A DNA stretch of 64,000 nt from G963675935 sp963675935 (GTDB lineage: Bacteria > Planctomycetota > Planctomycetia > Pirellulales > Thermoguttaceae), in assembly GCA_963675935.2 (NCBI GenBank), contig CAXXPV010000005.1, positions 1 to 64,000 of the forward strand, given 5' to 3'. Position numbers and translations under genes: made by a program. Shown here piece after piece: positions 42,466-51,395 of this stretch. Every line of letters starts with the position of its first letter. The first letter of the stretch is position 1. The notes beneath the pieces were generated by a model. The model was given only the letters and a program-made list of their open reading frames with translations, made no database searches and was not told where the DNA came from.

Positions 42466-43779
42466 ATGACAACTAATGCAGATTCTTTTCTCCTCCCCTC
42501 CAATGTTATTGCCGAACTCTCCTGGCGCGGACTTGTCAACCAAACAACCGACGACGCCAACCTGCCAAAGTTTCTGCTCGAAAAACCGCGAACCGTCTAC
42601 GCCGGTTTCGACCCGACGGCCGACAGCCTCCACGTCGGGCATTTGATGGCCCTGATGATTCTGCGGCGATTCCAAAAAGCCGGACATCGGCCCATCGCGC
42701 TGGTGGGCGGCGCCACCGGCATGATCGGCGACCCCAGCGGAAAGAGCGAGGAGCGAAAGCTGCTCTCGCCCGAGGCGCTCGAGGCCAACATCGCCGGCAT
42801 GGAGCCGCAATTGCGGCGGTTTTTGGATTTCGACGCCGGGCCGCGGTCGGCCGTCGTCGTGAACAACTACGATTGGATGGGCCGGTTCGGCTATCTCGAA
42901 TTCTTGCGCGACGTGGGCAAGCATTTCCCCGTCAACGTCATGCTCACGAAGGACTCGGTCCGCGCCCGGCTCGAACGCAGCGAGGCGGGCTTGAGCTACA
43001 CCGAATTCAGCTACATGCTGCTCCAGGCTTACGATTTCGTGCATCTCAACGAACAGTTCGGCTGCGAGGTGCAGGTCGGCGGCAGCGACCAGTGGGGCAA
43101 TATCACGGCGGGCATCGACCTGGCGCGGCGTCTGCACGGCGTACAACTTTACGGCTGCACGTGCCCTCTGCTGACAAAGAGCGACGGGGCGAAGATGGGA
43201 AAAACCGAGTCGGGCGCCCTCTGGCTCTCTGCCGACAAAACCAGCCCTTATCAGTTCTATCAATACTGGATCAATCTCGACGATGCCGACGTGGGCCGCT
43301 GCCTGCGGTTCTTCACCGACCTCGATCAACCGGCAGTTGAAGCCGTGCTGGCCGAACACGCGGCCGATCCGGGCCGCCGCGCCGCGCAGCGCCGGCTGGC
43401 CGCCGAGTTGACCCAACTGGTTCACGGATCGGAAGGTCTTCAAACGGCCGAGCGTGCGACCGAAATCTTCTTCGGCGCCGAAATCAGCGCGCTCGACGAT
43501 GCCCAACTGGCCTCGATCTTCGCCGACGTGCCAAGCCGGCAACTGCCGCGTGAAAGGCTTTCGGGCGAGGGTCTTCCGATCATCGACGCAATGGTCGAAT
43601 CGGGCTTGTCGAAGAACAAGAGCGAGGCCCGGCGAACAATCACCCAGGGCGGGGCCTATGTGAACAACCGCCGCGTCGAGGGCATTGAAACGCAATTGAC
43701 CTCGGCTCATCTTGCCGGCGAATCAACGCTGATATTGCGAGCCGGCAAGAAGAACTACGCCCTGCTGCGATTCTTGTAG
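42466..43779 (+). CDS. tyrS: Tyrosyl-tRNA synthetase
   Basis: 437 residues, class Ic. The HIGH-like motif is HVGH in TADSLHVGHLMALMILRR; KMSKS-like KMGKTES lies in SDGAKMGKTESGALWLS; tyrosine-binding SYTEFSYMLLQAYDF and QVGGSDQWGNI are intact. The C-terminal S4 RNA-binding domain is EARRTITQGGAYVNNRRV. ATG 42466 follows GGAAG by about 8 nt; ATG 42451 in the same frame is an alternative. Cytoplasmic, essential for translation. Confidence 0.95.
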   Translation: MTTNADSFLLPSNVIAELSWRGLVNQTTDDANLPKFLLEKPRTVYAGFDPTADSLHVGHLMALMILRRFQKAGHRPIALVGGATGMIGDPSGKSEERKLLSPEALEANIAGMEPQLRRFLDFDAGPRSAVVVNNYDWMGRFGYLEFLRDVGKHFPVNVMLTKDSVRARLERSEAGLSYTEFSYMLLQAYDFVHLNEQFGCEVQVGGSDQWGNITAGIDLARRLHGVQLYGCTCPLLTKSDGAKMGKTESGALWLSADKTSPYQFYQYWINLDDADVGRCLRFFTDLDQPAVEAVLAEHAADPGRRAAQRRLAAELTQLVHGSEGLQTAERATEIFFGAEISALDDAQLASIFADVPSRQLPRERLSGEGLPIIDAMVESGLSKNKSEARRTITQGGAYVNNRRVEGIETQLTSAHLAGESTLILRAGKKNYALLRFL

Positions 43780-43856
43780 CGATTGACCGGCAAGCGTGCG
43801 TGAATCGAATGTGCGTTTTGCGTGATTCCAGTCAATACTCAACGAACGACCCCACG

Positions 43857-45080
43857 ATGTCTACCTCCCCTGATTTCCCCGCGATTTGTCCCGACGCCTG
43901 GCCGCTCGATCCGGCCGTCACGTTTCTCAACCACGGCTCGTTCGGCGCTTGTCCGACGGTTGTTCTCGAACGGCAGCGAGAGCTTCTCCGCGAAATGGAA
44001 CGCGAGCCGGTCGATTTTCTTGTGCGAAAAATAACGCCGCTTATCGACCAGTCGCGGGCGACGCTTGCGGAACTGATCGGGGCCGATCCGGCCGACGTGG
44101 TGTTTTTGGCAAACGCCACCGCCGGCGTCAACAGCGTTGTCCGTTCCTTGGAATTTCGGCCCGGCGACGAAATTCTCGTGACCAAGCACGACTACAACGC
44201 CTGCCGCAACGTGATTCGCTACACGGCCCAGCGGACGGGCGCCACGGTGGTCGAAACTCCGCTGCCACTGCCGATCACATCGCCACAGCAGGTAATCGAC
44301 GCCGTACTCGAACGAGTCACCCCGCGCACGCGGCTGGCCATGTTGGACCACATCACCAGCCCGACGGCCTTGGTCTTTCCCATCGAGGAACTTGTGCGCG
44401 AATTGGACCGCCGCGGCGTCGATACGCTGGTCGATGGCGCCCACGGGCCGGGCATGGTTCCGCTTGATCTGCGGCGCATCGGCGCGGCTTATTACACGGG
44501 TAATTGCCACAAATGGCTCTGCGCCCCGAAGGTCGCCGGATTTTTGCACGTCCGGCCCGACCGGCAACAGGGCATCCAGCCGCCGATCATCAGCCACGGA
44601 TGGAACAAGTCCCGGCCAGACTATTCGCCGTTCCAGGACGGTTTCGACTGGCCGGGCACGTTCGACCCGACGCCGTGGATTTGCGTCGGCGACTGCATCC
44701 GATTTTTGCAAGGACTTTTGCCCGGTGGAATTGAAGCCTTGATGCGACGCAACCACGAACTGGCGCTCGTGGCACAACGAATCCTTTGCGAGCGGCTCGG
44801 GTTGGAACCGGTCGGCGTGCCCTCGATGCTCGGTTCGATGGCGGCGGTCCACTTGCCCGACAATCCGGCGGCGTTCGACGCCCAGGGCAATGCAAAGCCG
44901 GAGGAGGAATATCGGTTGAACAACGAGTTATTTGCGCGGTTCAACATCGAGACGCCAGCGTTTTATTGGCCCGCCGCGCCGCGAATGATTTTGCGGGTTT
45001 GCGCCCACGCCTACAACCATCCCGCGCAGTACGAACGATTGGCCGACGCGATGGTGGAGTGGTGGAAAACCGCGAATTGA
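43857..45080 (+). CDS. Class-V aminotransferase (isopenicillin-N-epimerase-like)
   Basis: 407 residues, fold-type-I PLP enzyme. VTFLNHGSFGACPTVVLERQ, VVFLANATAGVNSVVRSLEF, VDGAHGPGMVPLDLR (PLP-ring Asp) and the Schiff-base Lys in GNCHKWLCAPK. The family covers cysteine-desulfurase-like and epimerase-like enzymes acting on amino acids; substrate unknown. The start at 43857 gives the usual N-terminus; earlier in-frame codons from 43800 are not family-like. No obvious operon partner. Confidence 0.88.
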   Translation: MSTSPDFPAICPDAWPLDPAVTFLNHGSFGACPTVVLERQRELLREMEREPVDFLVRKITPLIDQSRATLAELIGADPADVVFLANATAGVNSVVRSLEFRPGDEILVTKHDYNACRNVIRYTAQRTGATVVETPLPLPITSPQQVIDAVLERVTPRTRLAMLDHITSPTALVFPIEELVRELDRRGVDTLVDGAHGPGMVPLDLRRIGAAYYTGNCHKWLCAPKVAGFLHVRPDRQQGIQPPIISHGWNKSRPDYSPFQDGFDWPGTFDPTPWICVGDCIRFLQGLLPGGIEALMRRNHELALVAQRILCERLGLEPVGVPSMLGSMAAVHLPDNPAAFDAQGNAKPEEEYRLNNELFARFNIETPAFYWPAAPRMILRVCAHAYNHPAQYERLADAMVEWWKTAN

Positions 45081-45103
45081 CTTTCGGAAAACAAATGTCT
45101 GCA

Positions 45104-45174
45104 AAATAGCCGGAGGCTAACAGCCTCCGGTGCGTCGCCACCGACCCTCCGGAGGCTGTTAGCCTCCGGCTATT
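45104..45174. repeat. 26-bp perfect inverted repeat, AATAGCCGGAGG variant
   Basis: Arms at 45104-45129 and 45149-45174 are exact complements beginning AATAGCCGGAGGCTAACAGC, a relative of the AATAGCCGGGGG family. It lies between the aminotransferase and the convergent SDR gene, where it could end both transcripts. Confidence 0.85.
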
Positions 45175-45222
45175 GCGACATCATCAAGCTGACACTCAAG
45201 AAACGGTGGCAAGAGACGCTGC

Positions 45223-46137
45223 CTACCTTCGCCGGCTCAACTCGTTGGCGTAATGCCGGCCCAGCGTGTCGGCCCGCTTCTTCGCCCAATCGGTCAATCT
45301 GGTCGTTCCGGCCGGCGGGGCATCGACATAAAGCAAATTGTTCATCAGCCCGGCGATTTCGTCGCGGGTGACGATCACGTCGCCCATGATTTTTCCCAAC
45401 ACACGGCTCGCAAGATAGCCGAACCACGGCGGCACCGAGACCATCGGCCGCCAAACGCCGATGATTCGACGAAGCGCATCGACCAATTCTCGATAGGTGA
45501 ACGTCTCCGGCCCGATGGCGTTGATCACGATGTTTTCGCGTTGCAAGCCTTGCTCGACGGCCAGCGCCGCGAGGTCTTCGACGTGGATCGGCTGAAGCCG
45601 GTAGTCGCCGCGTCCGAAAACGCCGATCGCCGGCAGATGGCGCAGCATCCAGGCGATGTTGTTGATCAGAATGTCTTCGTTGCCGAACAACGTGGCCGGT
45701 CGAAGGATGGCGTGCGAAACGCCCGACTGCTCCAGCATTTCCTCAACAATCGCCTTCCCGCGAAAATACTCGAACGGCGAATCCTTCGACGGGTTGGTGA
45801 TGCTCAAGTGAACGATTCGCTCGACGCCCGCCCGACGCGCGGCATCAAATAAAATTCGAGAGTTTCGGATGGCGTCGGCGAACGTGAATCGTGGATGGTT
45901 GAAGCGGACCCAGTAGGTGTTGAAAAGCGTCGTGACGCCGTGGAGCGATTCGACAAGCTTTTCAGGCTGGTCGAAGTGAAACGGCGTGGCCGGAATGGTC
46001 TTATCCGGCGCATCGGCGCGCGGCGGCGAGTTGGTCAGCGTCCGAACCGTGCAGCCGCGGTCGAGCAGCCGCCGGGCGATGTATCGGCCCGAGTAACCAT
46101 AAGCCCCGGTAACGACGCACACGTTTTGGGTGTTCAT
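45223..46137 (-). CDS. NAD(P)-dependent atypical SDR / NmrA-like protein
   Basis: 304 residues. Rossmann start VVTGAYGYSGRYIARRLLDR (glycine-rich), then VTTLFNTYWVRFNHP, RIVHLSITNPSKDSPFEYFR with an altered YxxxK (FRGKAIVEEM) and ILRPATLFGNEDIL. Similar to NDUFA9-like atypical SDRs that often lack canonical dehydrogenase activity and act in quinone or respiratory contexts. Enzyme activity uncertain. Confidence 0.85.
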   Translation of the reverse strand: MNTQNVCVVTGAYGYSGRYIARRLLDRGCTVRTLTNSPPRADAPDKTIPATPFHFDQPEKLVESLHGVTTLFNTYWVRFNHPRFTFADAIRNSRILFDAARRAGVERIVHLSITNPSKDSPFEYFRGKAIVEEMLEQSGVSHAILRPATLFGNEDILINNIAWMLRHLPAIGVFGRGDYRLQPIHVEDLAALAVEQGLQRENIVINAIGPETFTYRELVDALRRIIGVWRPMVSVPPWFGYLASRVLGKIMGDVIVTRDEIAGLMNNLLYVDAPPAGTTRLTDWAKKRADTLGRHYANELSRRR

Positions 46138-46245
46138 CGGAATGCCCCCATTTTGTCAATGGACCGCAAGCAATTGTACGCCATGAGGCGGAACATTTGT
46201 AGTTTTGCTTTTATCGACCGACAGAAAAGTATTGCAGCACGAGTT

Positions 46246-46350
46246 TATTGACTCTCTGAAAAGTAATGTCGCAATAGCCGGGGGCCAACGGCCCGCGGAA
46301 TGTGCTTTCCAGCACCATTGATGCCGACATTCATTTTCTGACACTCAATA
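46246..46350. repeat. 105-bp element with 26-bp imperfect terminal inverted repeats, copy 1
   Basis: Ends read TATTGACTCTCTGAAAAGTA and the complement of TATTGAGTGTCAGAAAATGA. An AATAGCCGGGGG palindrome lies in the centre (46272-46300). An element of exactly the same length with the same design is at 56903-57007. It abuts the GTTTAGCCGGCG palindrome at 46348. Confidence 0.8.
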
Positions 46351-46418
46351 GCCGGCGAACTTGATCGCCGCGTGGGGACGCCGCCCCCAAACGCGGCGGG
46401 CAAGCCCGCCGGCTAAAC
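46348..46418. repeat. GTTTAGCCGGCG palindrome, copy 4
   Basis: Left arm begins TAGCCGGCGAACTTGATCG, right arm ends CGGGCAAGCCCGCCGGCTA. Directly adjacent to the 105-bp element. Confidence 0.8.
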
Positions 46419-46578
46419 ATTTTAATGTCAAGCACCCCTCGCAAGAAGTGTCGCGGCACTAAAAACCGTGTCCTTGTGCGTCAATTGCCCTGGACTTGCC
46501 GGCCGGGTTTTGAGACACTTCGCCCCCCCGGTAGGCTTTTCGACGGATCCCAACAAAAACTCTCTGCGAGTCTTGCAC

Positions 46579-46854
46579 ATGAACGCCATTTTTCGTGGTT
46601 GCGGCAAACTGGTTCAGGCCAATCGGCGTTGGCTGGCCCTGCCGTTGACACTGCTGGTTTTTGTGTTTTCCGGCTGTCACGATATGGACAGCAACAAGGA
46701 AACATTGCGTAAGAACGATCTCTCCGAACCAGCTCGTCAGGTGCGTGCGAAGGAAAGCATCGACAAAGGCATCGACAAAGCCCGGGAGTCGAAAGGGACC
46801 GATGACTTTCTGATGAGCTCGGAAGCCAAAAACATCTACCACAACATGGATTAA
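46579..46854 (+). CDS. Small putative lipoprotein
   Basis: 91 residues from ATG 46579. Basic start, hydrophobic WLALPLTLLVFVFSGC with a plausible lipobox FSGC, then a charged, helical, lysine-rich tail (RVKESIDKGIDKARES-like). Family not recognised. No cognate ribosome site stronger than GCGAG. It is 26 nt upstream of the M32 peptidase gene and may be cotranscribed with it. Confidence 0.65.
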   Translation: MNAIFRGCGKLVQANRRWLALPLTLLVFVFSGCHDMDSNKETLRKNDLSEPARQVRAKESIDKGIDKARESKGTDDFLMSSEAKNIYHNMD

Positions 46855-46880
46855 GTATCCAACAAGAAGAAAGCTTTGCC

Positions 46881-48392
46881 ATGTCGGACGCCGCCTCGCT
46901 GTATCAGGAAATTTGCCAACATGCCCGCCAAACCGCTACGCTGGCGACGATCAACGAGATGCTCGGCTGGGACGAGCGGACGCATTTGCCGCCGGCCGGC
47001 GGCGACTATCGCGCCGAGCAATCGACCTTGCTGGCCGGTTTGATTCACCAGCGGTGGGTCGACGCAAAATTCGGCGAGCAGTTGGAAGAGTTGGCCGCGG
47101 AAGGGGAGACAGTCCCGGAATGCGATGCGACCGTGGTCGTTCGCCGGCTCAAGCGTCAGCGCGACAAGCGGGTGAAGCTGCCGCAAACGCTGGTCGAGGA
47201 GTTGGCCCGAGCCGCGATTCTCGGCCAACAGGCGTGGGATCAAGCCCGAAAAAACGGCGATTATCCCGCGTTTTGCCCGTTTCTCGAACGGATGATCGAA
47301 CTGAAACGCCAGCAGGCCGAGACGCTCGGATACGCGGGCTGTCCGTATGACGCCCTGCTCGACGAGTACGAACCGGAGGAATTGACCGCCAATGTGGGCC
47401 GGGTGTTGGAGGGCTTGCGCGAGGCCCTGGTTCCGTTGGTGGCGAAGATTCAACAGAGCCCTCGACAGCCCGATATGTCGGTGCTGCAAGGCCGGTTTCC
47501 CCGCGATGCCCAAGAGCGATTCGGACGCGAGGCGGCCGCGGCCATCGGGCTCGACTTCGCCCGTGCTCAACTCGACGTAACGGCCCATCCGTTCTGTTGC
47601 ACACTGGGGCCAAACGACTGCCGCATCACAACCCACTACGACGAAAAGTATTTCCACTCCTCGTTGTTCAGCATTTTGCACGAGTCGGGCCACGCCATGT
47701 ATGAGCAGGGGCTGCCGGCTGAGCATTTTGGGCTGCCCATCGGCGAGGCGGTGTCGCTGGGCATCCACGAATCGCAATCGAGGTTGTGGGAAAATCTCGT
47801 CGGCCGGAGCCGGGCGTTTTGGACCTTTTTCTATCCCGTGGCTCAGCGGCAATTTCCCGAGGCTTTGGGCGGCGTGCCGCTCGATGAGTTCCATTTCGCC
47901 GTCAACGCCGTTCGGCCGTCGTTAATTCGCGTCGAGGCCGATGAAGTCACCTACAACTTGCATATTCTCATCCGGTTCGAATTGGAACGGGCGCTTTTGG
48001 CCAATGAGCTTGAGGCGGCCGACCTGCCCGAAGCTTGGAACCAGCGATATCGGCAGTATTTGGGCATTACGCCGCCGGACGACCGCAGCGGGGTGTTGCA
48101 AGACGTGCATTGGAGTGCCGGGCTGATCGGCTACTTTCCCACTTATTCGTTGGGAAATCTTTATGCGGCCCAATTCTTCGCCAAAGCCGAATCTGAGTTG
48201 GGCAATTTTGGCGAATCGTTTGCACGGGGTGACTTTCGCCCTCTACTCGGGTGGCTCCGCGAGAATGTGCATCGCCACGGACAACGGTATTCCGCGGCGG
48301 AATTGGTGCAACGTGCAACCGGCCAGCCCTTGTCGGCTGGCCCCCTAGTCGATCATCTGACGGCAAAAATGGCGTCGCTGTACGGATTTTGA
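46881..48392 (+). CDS. M32-family metallocarboxypeptidase
   Basis: 503 residues. The zinc motif HESGH in LFSILHESGHAMYEQGLP (about residue 270) and HESQSRLWENLVGRS supply the HExxH and third ligand pattern. DEYEPEELTANVGRVL and VTYNLHILIRFELERAL are further family hallmarks. It removes C-terminal residues from peptides, normally in the cytoplasm. All catalytic residues appear intact. Confidence 0.93.
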   Translation: MSDAASLYQEICQHARQTATLATINEMLGWDERTHLPPAGGDYRAEQSTLLAGLIHQRWVDAKFGEQLEELAAEGETVPECDATVVVRRLKRQRDKRVKLPQTLVEELARAAILGQQAWDQARKNGDYPAFCPFLERMIELKRQQAETLGYAGCPYDALLDEYEPEELTANVGRVLEGLREALVPLVAKIQQSPRQPDMSVLQGRFPRDAQERFGREAAAAIGLDFARAQLDVTAHPFCCTLGPNDCRITTHYDEKYFHSSLFSILHESGHAMYEQGLPAEHFGLPIGEAVSLGIHESQSRLWENLVGRSRAFWTFFYPVAQRQFPEALGGVPLDEFHFAVNAVRPSLIRVEADEVTYNLHILIRFELERALLANELEAADLPEAWNQRYRQYLGITPPDDRSGVLQDVHWSAGLIGYFPTYSLGNLYAAQFFAKAESELGNFGESFARGDFRPLLGWLRENVHRHGQRYSAAELVQRATGQPLSAGPLVDHLTAKMASLYGF

Positions 48393-48460
48393 TCGGTAGA
48401 ATTGGCAATTGGGGCGGATTTCAATTAGACTTGATGGGATTCGTTGTTTCCGGTTTCAAG

Positions 48461-48652
48461 TAGGGTGGGACAAGCTTTATCGCAGTCCCACCAAAGCCGA
48501 GAAGAAGCCCAGGAGAATTGCAAAGTCGCATTTTGGGGATAGATAGGAAAGACCGTCATTCTTCGCTGCGCTCAGAATGACGGTTTCCTGGACTTTGCAG
48601 TTGTCCTGAGAAGAAGCCGTGGTGGGACTACGCTAAAGCTTGTCCCACCCTA
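48461..48652. repeat. TAGGGTGGGACAA palindrome split by a MITE-A copy
   Basis: Outer arms TAGGGTGGGACAAGC at 48461-48475 and the complementary GCTTGTCCCACCCTA at the right edge. The same palindrome occurs in the family-B element at 20830. The centre is interrupted by the MITE-A copy 48510-48608. Confidence 0.85.
48510..48608. mobile_element. MITE family A, copy 2 (99 bp, 10-bp target duplication)
   Basis: Left end CAGGAGAATTGCAAAGTC, right end complementary with two mismatches (GACTTTGCAGTTGTCCTG). Flanked by the 10-bp direct repeat AGAAGAAGCC at 48500-48509 and 48609-48618. Compared with copy 1 it lacks 59 bp internally, between two ATTCT direct repeats, as expected from slippage deletion. 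Confidence 0.85.
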
Positions 48653-48676
48653 CTTTGTTCGCAAGAAAACCCTGAG

Positions 48677-49258
48677 ATGCCCATGATTTCGATATGTCCG
48701 AAATGCGGCAAGCAAGTGGCGATTCCATCCGGCGTGGATTCGGCCGCCGCGGTTCGTTGCCCCTTGTGCGAGGCGGAATACCCTTTGGCGGATGCTTTGG
48801 CGTTAGCTCCGCCCGAGTTGATTCCGTTGGCGGTCCCCTCTGCCGTTGCATCTGTGGCGTGCAAAAATGCAGCGAAAGACAATCCGTCGAAAGCACTACC
48901 TTTCACTGCCCAGGAAAGCTCAAATTCGCCGGATTCCGAGGAAGAAAATGAAGCGACCGCGGCAGCCCCGCGACTGTCGGCGACCGCAGCCGCCGCGCAG
49001 TGGAAACGCCGCGATCCCAAGTCGCCGTTGCAGATGCTCGTCGAAGTGATTTTAGGCGGATTGGCGGGCTGTCTGGTTGCCTACTACGGCCTGGCTTTCT
49101 GGTTCGGTCCGCAGTTTCGCAACGTCGGGCTCCCCGACCTTTCGCTGCCGTTTATCGAACGGATAACCGCTCCGCGGCCGGTCAATGGCGATGCCACGAA
49201 GAAGCCGGCGGGCGAGAAGTCGGCCCAAGACAATCGAGCGGCGACGTGGAATTCCTGA
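48677..49258 (+). CDS. Zinc-ribbon membrane protein
   Basis: 193 residues. An N-terminal zinc ribbon (ISICPKCGKQVAIPSG, VRCPLCEAEYPLADAL) is followed by an Ala/Ser/Glu linker and one membrane helix (ILGGLAGCLVAYYGLAFWFG) near residue 125, then an exposed Lys-rich tail. Similar in design to the GYF protein at 38503 but without the GYF domain. Function unknown. Start 48677 or 48683 (MISIC). Confidence 0.72.
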   Translation: MPMISICPKCGKQVAIPSGVDSAAAVRCPLCEAEYPLADALALAPPELIPLAVPSAVASVACKNAAKDNPSKALPFTAQESSNSPDSEEENEATAAAPRLSATAAAAQWKRRDPKSPLQMLVEVILGGLAGCLVAYYGLAFWFGPQFRNVGLPDLSLPFIERITAPRPVNGDATKKPAGEKSAQDNRAATWNS

Positions 49259-49608
49259 AAATCCCGTGAAATATGGTAGGTTATGCTTCAGCATAACGAA
49301 AGGCATTGCAGTCAAAGGTGTTGTGCTGAAGCATAACCTACGCACTGATAATCTCGTGGAGCGAACGGAGTTATGCCACCAGTAGTGGTTGCGATTGCCT
49401 CTGAATGGCGGAGAAAGTCGAGCTTTTTGCAGAGCATTTTCTTGCCCAAACTGCAAAACAGCCACAAATAGCCATAAATAACGCCGTCGGCGGACGAACT
49501 GAAAAAAATTTCGCCGCCTGGGGTTGCAATTCTTCGAGATTCCGGGAAAATGAGCGATTCGCCTGTAGGCGGAAAGAGTTGGTCTGCGCATCAGTTACGA
49601 GGACGCAC
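49259..49608. other. Upstream region of rplY with one palindrome
   Basis: 350 bp. Carries the inverted repeat 49276-49341. The rest (49345-49600) has an open frame continuing into rplY but no ribosome site or family similarity; it is probably leader and promoter of the translation operon. Confidence 0.5.
49276..49341. repeat. GTAGGTTATGCTTCAGCA inverted repeat
   Basis: Arms of 18 bp at 49276-49293 and 49324-49341 are exact complements, and each arm contains TATGCTTCAGCATA-like symmetry. Single copy in the window. Confidence 0.8.
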
Positions 49609-50235
49609 ATGGCGCTACAGTTGGCCGTTGAACCGCGTGATATTCGTGGAAAGCATAGGATCCGTCGGCTTCGGCTGTCGGGTCAAATCCCAGGCGTGTT
49701 GTATGGACACGGTTTGGAGAGCGTGTCGTTGAGCGTGTCGCACGACTCCTTGACGGCGGCTATCCGCCATGGGAGTCGATTGGTCAGCTTGACCGGCGCG
49801 GTCAACGAATCGGCCTTCATCCGCGACCTCCAGTGGAACACGTGGGGGACGGAAATCGTCCACGTCGATTTCACCCGGATTTCAGAACATGAAATCGTCG
49901 AGGTCCGTGTGCCCGTCGAGCTGCGTGGCGAATCGCCGGGCGTTCGGGATGGCGGCGTGGTCGTCCAGCATATCCACGAGGTTGAACTTGCGTGCCCGGC
50001 TTCGGTCATTCCCGACCGGCTGCACGTGAACGTCAACCACCTGGCGTTGGATCAGTCGATTCTGCTTGCCGGTCTCGAATTGCCCGAGGGCGCCAAGATC
50101 CTGGCCGCCGACATGGAGGCCGTGGTGGTCGAGTGCATCATTCCGGTCGAGATGCCGGAAGAGGGCGAGGGCGAGGCGGTTGCCGAGCCGGAAGTGATCG
50201 GCGCGAAGGCGGAAGAGGAGGAGTCCGAGGAATAA
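49609..50235 (+). CDS. rplY: Large ribosomal subunit protein bL25/CTC form
   Basis: 208 residues from ATG 49609 with GAGGA 7 nt upstream. N-terminal L25 part (LRLSGQIPGVLYGHGLE), C-terminal beta domain (VRVPVELRGESPGVRDGGVV) and an acidic tail (EEGEGEAVAEPEVIG onward). This is the long CTC type that binds 5S rRNA. First gene of rplY-pth-rpsF-ssb-rplI. An in-frame extension upstream to 49405 is not family-like. Confidence 0.93.
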   Translation: MALQLAVEPRDIRGKHRIRRLRLSGQIPGVLYGHGLESVSLSVSHDSLTAAIRHGSRLVSLTGAVNESAFIRDLQWNTWGTEIVHVDFTRISEHEIVEVRVPVELRGESPGVRDGGVVVQHIHEVELACPASVIPDRLHVNVNHLALDQSILLAGLELPEGAKILAADMEAVVVECIIPVEMPEEGEGEAVAEPEVIGAKAEEEESEE

Positions 50236-50243
50236 GCACGTCG

Positions 50244-50801
50244 ATGAAACTCGTGGTAGGGCTTGGCAATCCGGGCCGACGTTACGCGGGAACGAGACAC
50301 AACATCGGTTATGTCGTCCTGGCGGAGTTGGCCCGAAGGCATGGCACCGGTGCGCCGAGGGCTCGGTTTCACGGCGATGTCGTCGAGGCCGATTTGGCGG
50401 GCCAAAGAGCTTTGTTGTTGAGTCCGACGACGTTTATGAACCTCAGCGGCGTGAGCGTTCAAGAGGCGGTGGCCTTTTTTAAGCTGCCGAATGAAGATTT
50501 GTTGGTTCTCTGCGACGACCTGAATTTGCCGGTGGGCAAGTTGCGTTTTCGAGCGCGGGGGTCGTCGGGTGGGCAGAAGGGTTTGGACGATATTATCGGG
50601 CGTTTGGGTACGGAGGAGTTTTCGCGGCTTCGCGTGGGCATCGGCGAGGCGCCGGCAGGCTGGGACTGGGCCAATTACGTGCTCGGCAAGTTCTCGCCCG
50701 GCGAACTCCCCGCGATCGAGCAGGCCGTGGGGCTGGCAGCCGACGCCGTGGCCGCCTGGGCCCGCGAGGGCGTCAAGTTCTGCATGAATCAATACAACTG
50801 A
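50244..50801 (+). CDS. pth: Peptidyl-tRNA hydrolase
   Basis: 185 residues from ATG 50244. LVVGLGNPGRRYAGTRHNIG carries the catalytic His; LLSPTTFMNLSGVSVQEAV and VLCDDLNLPVGKLRFRARGS follow. Recycles peptidyl-tRNA released from stalled ribosomes. Located 8 nt after rplY. Confidence 0.95.
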   Translation: MKLVVGLGNPGRRYAGTRHNIGYVVLAELARRHGTGAPRARFHGDVVEADLAGQRALLLSPTTFMNLSGVSVQEAVAFFKLPNEDLLVLCDDLNLPVGKLRFRARGSSGGQKGLDDIIGRLGTEEFSRLRVGIGEAPAGWDWANYVLGKFSPGELPAIEQAVGLAADAVAAWAREGVKFCMNQYN

Positions 50802-50858
50802 GCGGGTTGGGCGCGGCCGAGGGCGGTTGTGCCACCTGTGTTTTCGAGGAGTTCTATC

Positions 50859-51314
50859 TTGGCCGCGATCGTCTACGAAGGAATGTTCATTCTGGATTCA
50901 AATCGTTTTGGGCGAGATCCCGAGACGGTGTCGGGCCAGATTCCCGCGATGGTTGAAAAGTTCGGCGGCGAGATGCTCGTCAGCCGGCTTTGGGAGGAGC
51001 GGCGATTGGCCTATCCCATCAACGGCCAGCGCAAGGGCACGTATTGGCTCACCTACTTCCGTCTCGAAAGCACTCGGCTTGTCGAGTTGGAACGGCAGTG
51101 CCAGATTACCGACGACATCCTCCGCGTGTTGTTCCTGAAGGTCGAGCCGCGGATCGTCGACGCCTTGGTGGCCCACGCCATGTCGGCCCCGGCGATCACC
51201 GCCCCCGCCGACGAGAAGGGTGAAGAGGCGAAAGTCCACGATGACGAGATCGAGGACGCCATCCCCGTGGTCGATGCCGTGGAAGGCGTCGTCGTGGAAG
51301 AGATCGTGGAATAA
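50859..51314 (+). CDS. rpsF: Small ribosomal subunit protein bS6
   Basis: 151 residues. Start TTG 50859 is chosen because CGAGGAG lies 7 nt upstream and the family N-terminus (IVYEGMFILDSNRFGRDPET) follows immediately. IRNEXKG-like core here is RLAYPINGQRKGTYWLTYF. An acidic C-terminal extension (EKGEEAKVHDDEIEDA) makes it longer than E. coli S6. Part of the translation/ssb cluster. Confidence 0.92.
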   Translation: MAAIVYEGMFILDSNRFGRDPETVSGQIPAMVEKFGGEMLVSRLWEERRLAYPINGQRKGTYWLTYFRLESTRLVELERQCQITDDILRVLFLKVEPRIVDALVAHAMSAPAITAPADEKGEEAKVHDDEIEDAIPVVDAVEGVVVEEIVE

Positions 51315-51395
51315 CAGCGGGCTGTAAGGCCGCGATCGGGGGTCGCGGATGTCCGGGAAAAACAACTTGCAACGGCAGGTTAAGGAGCAGTCCTC

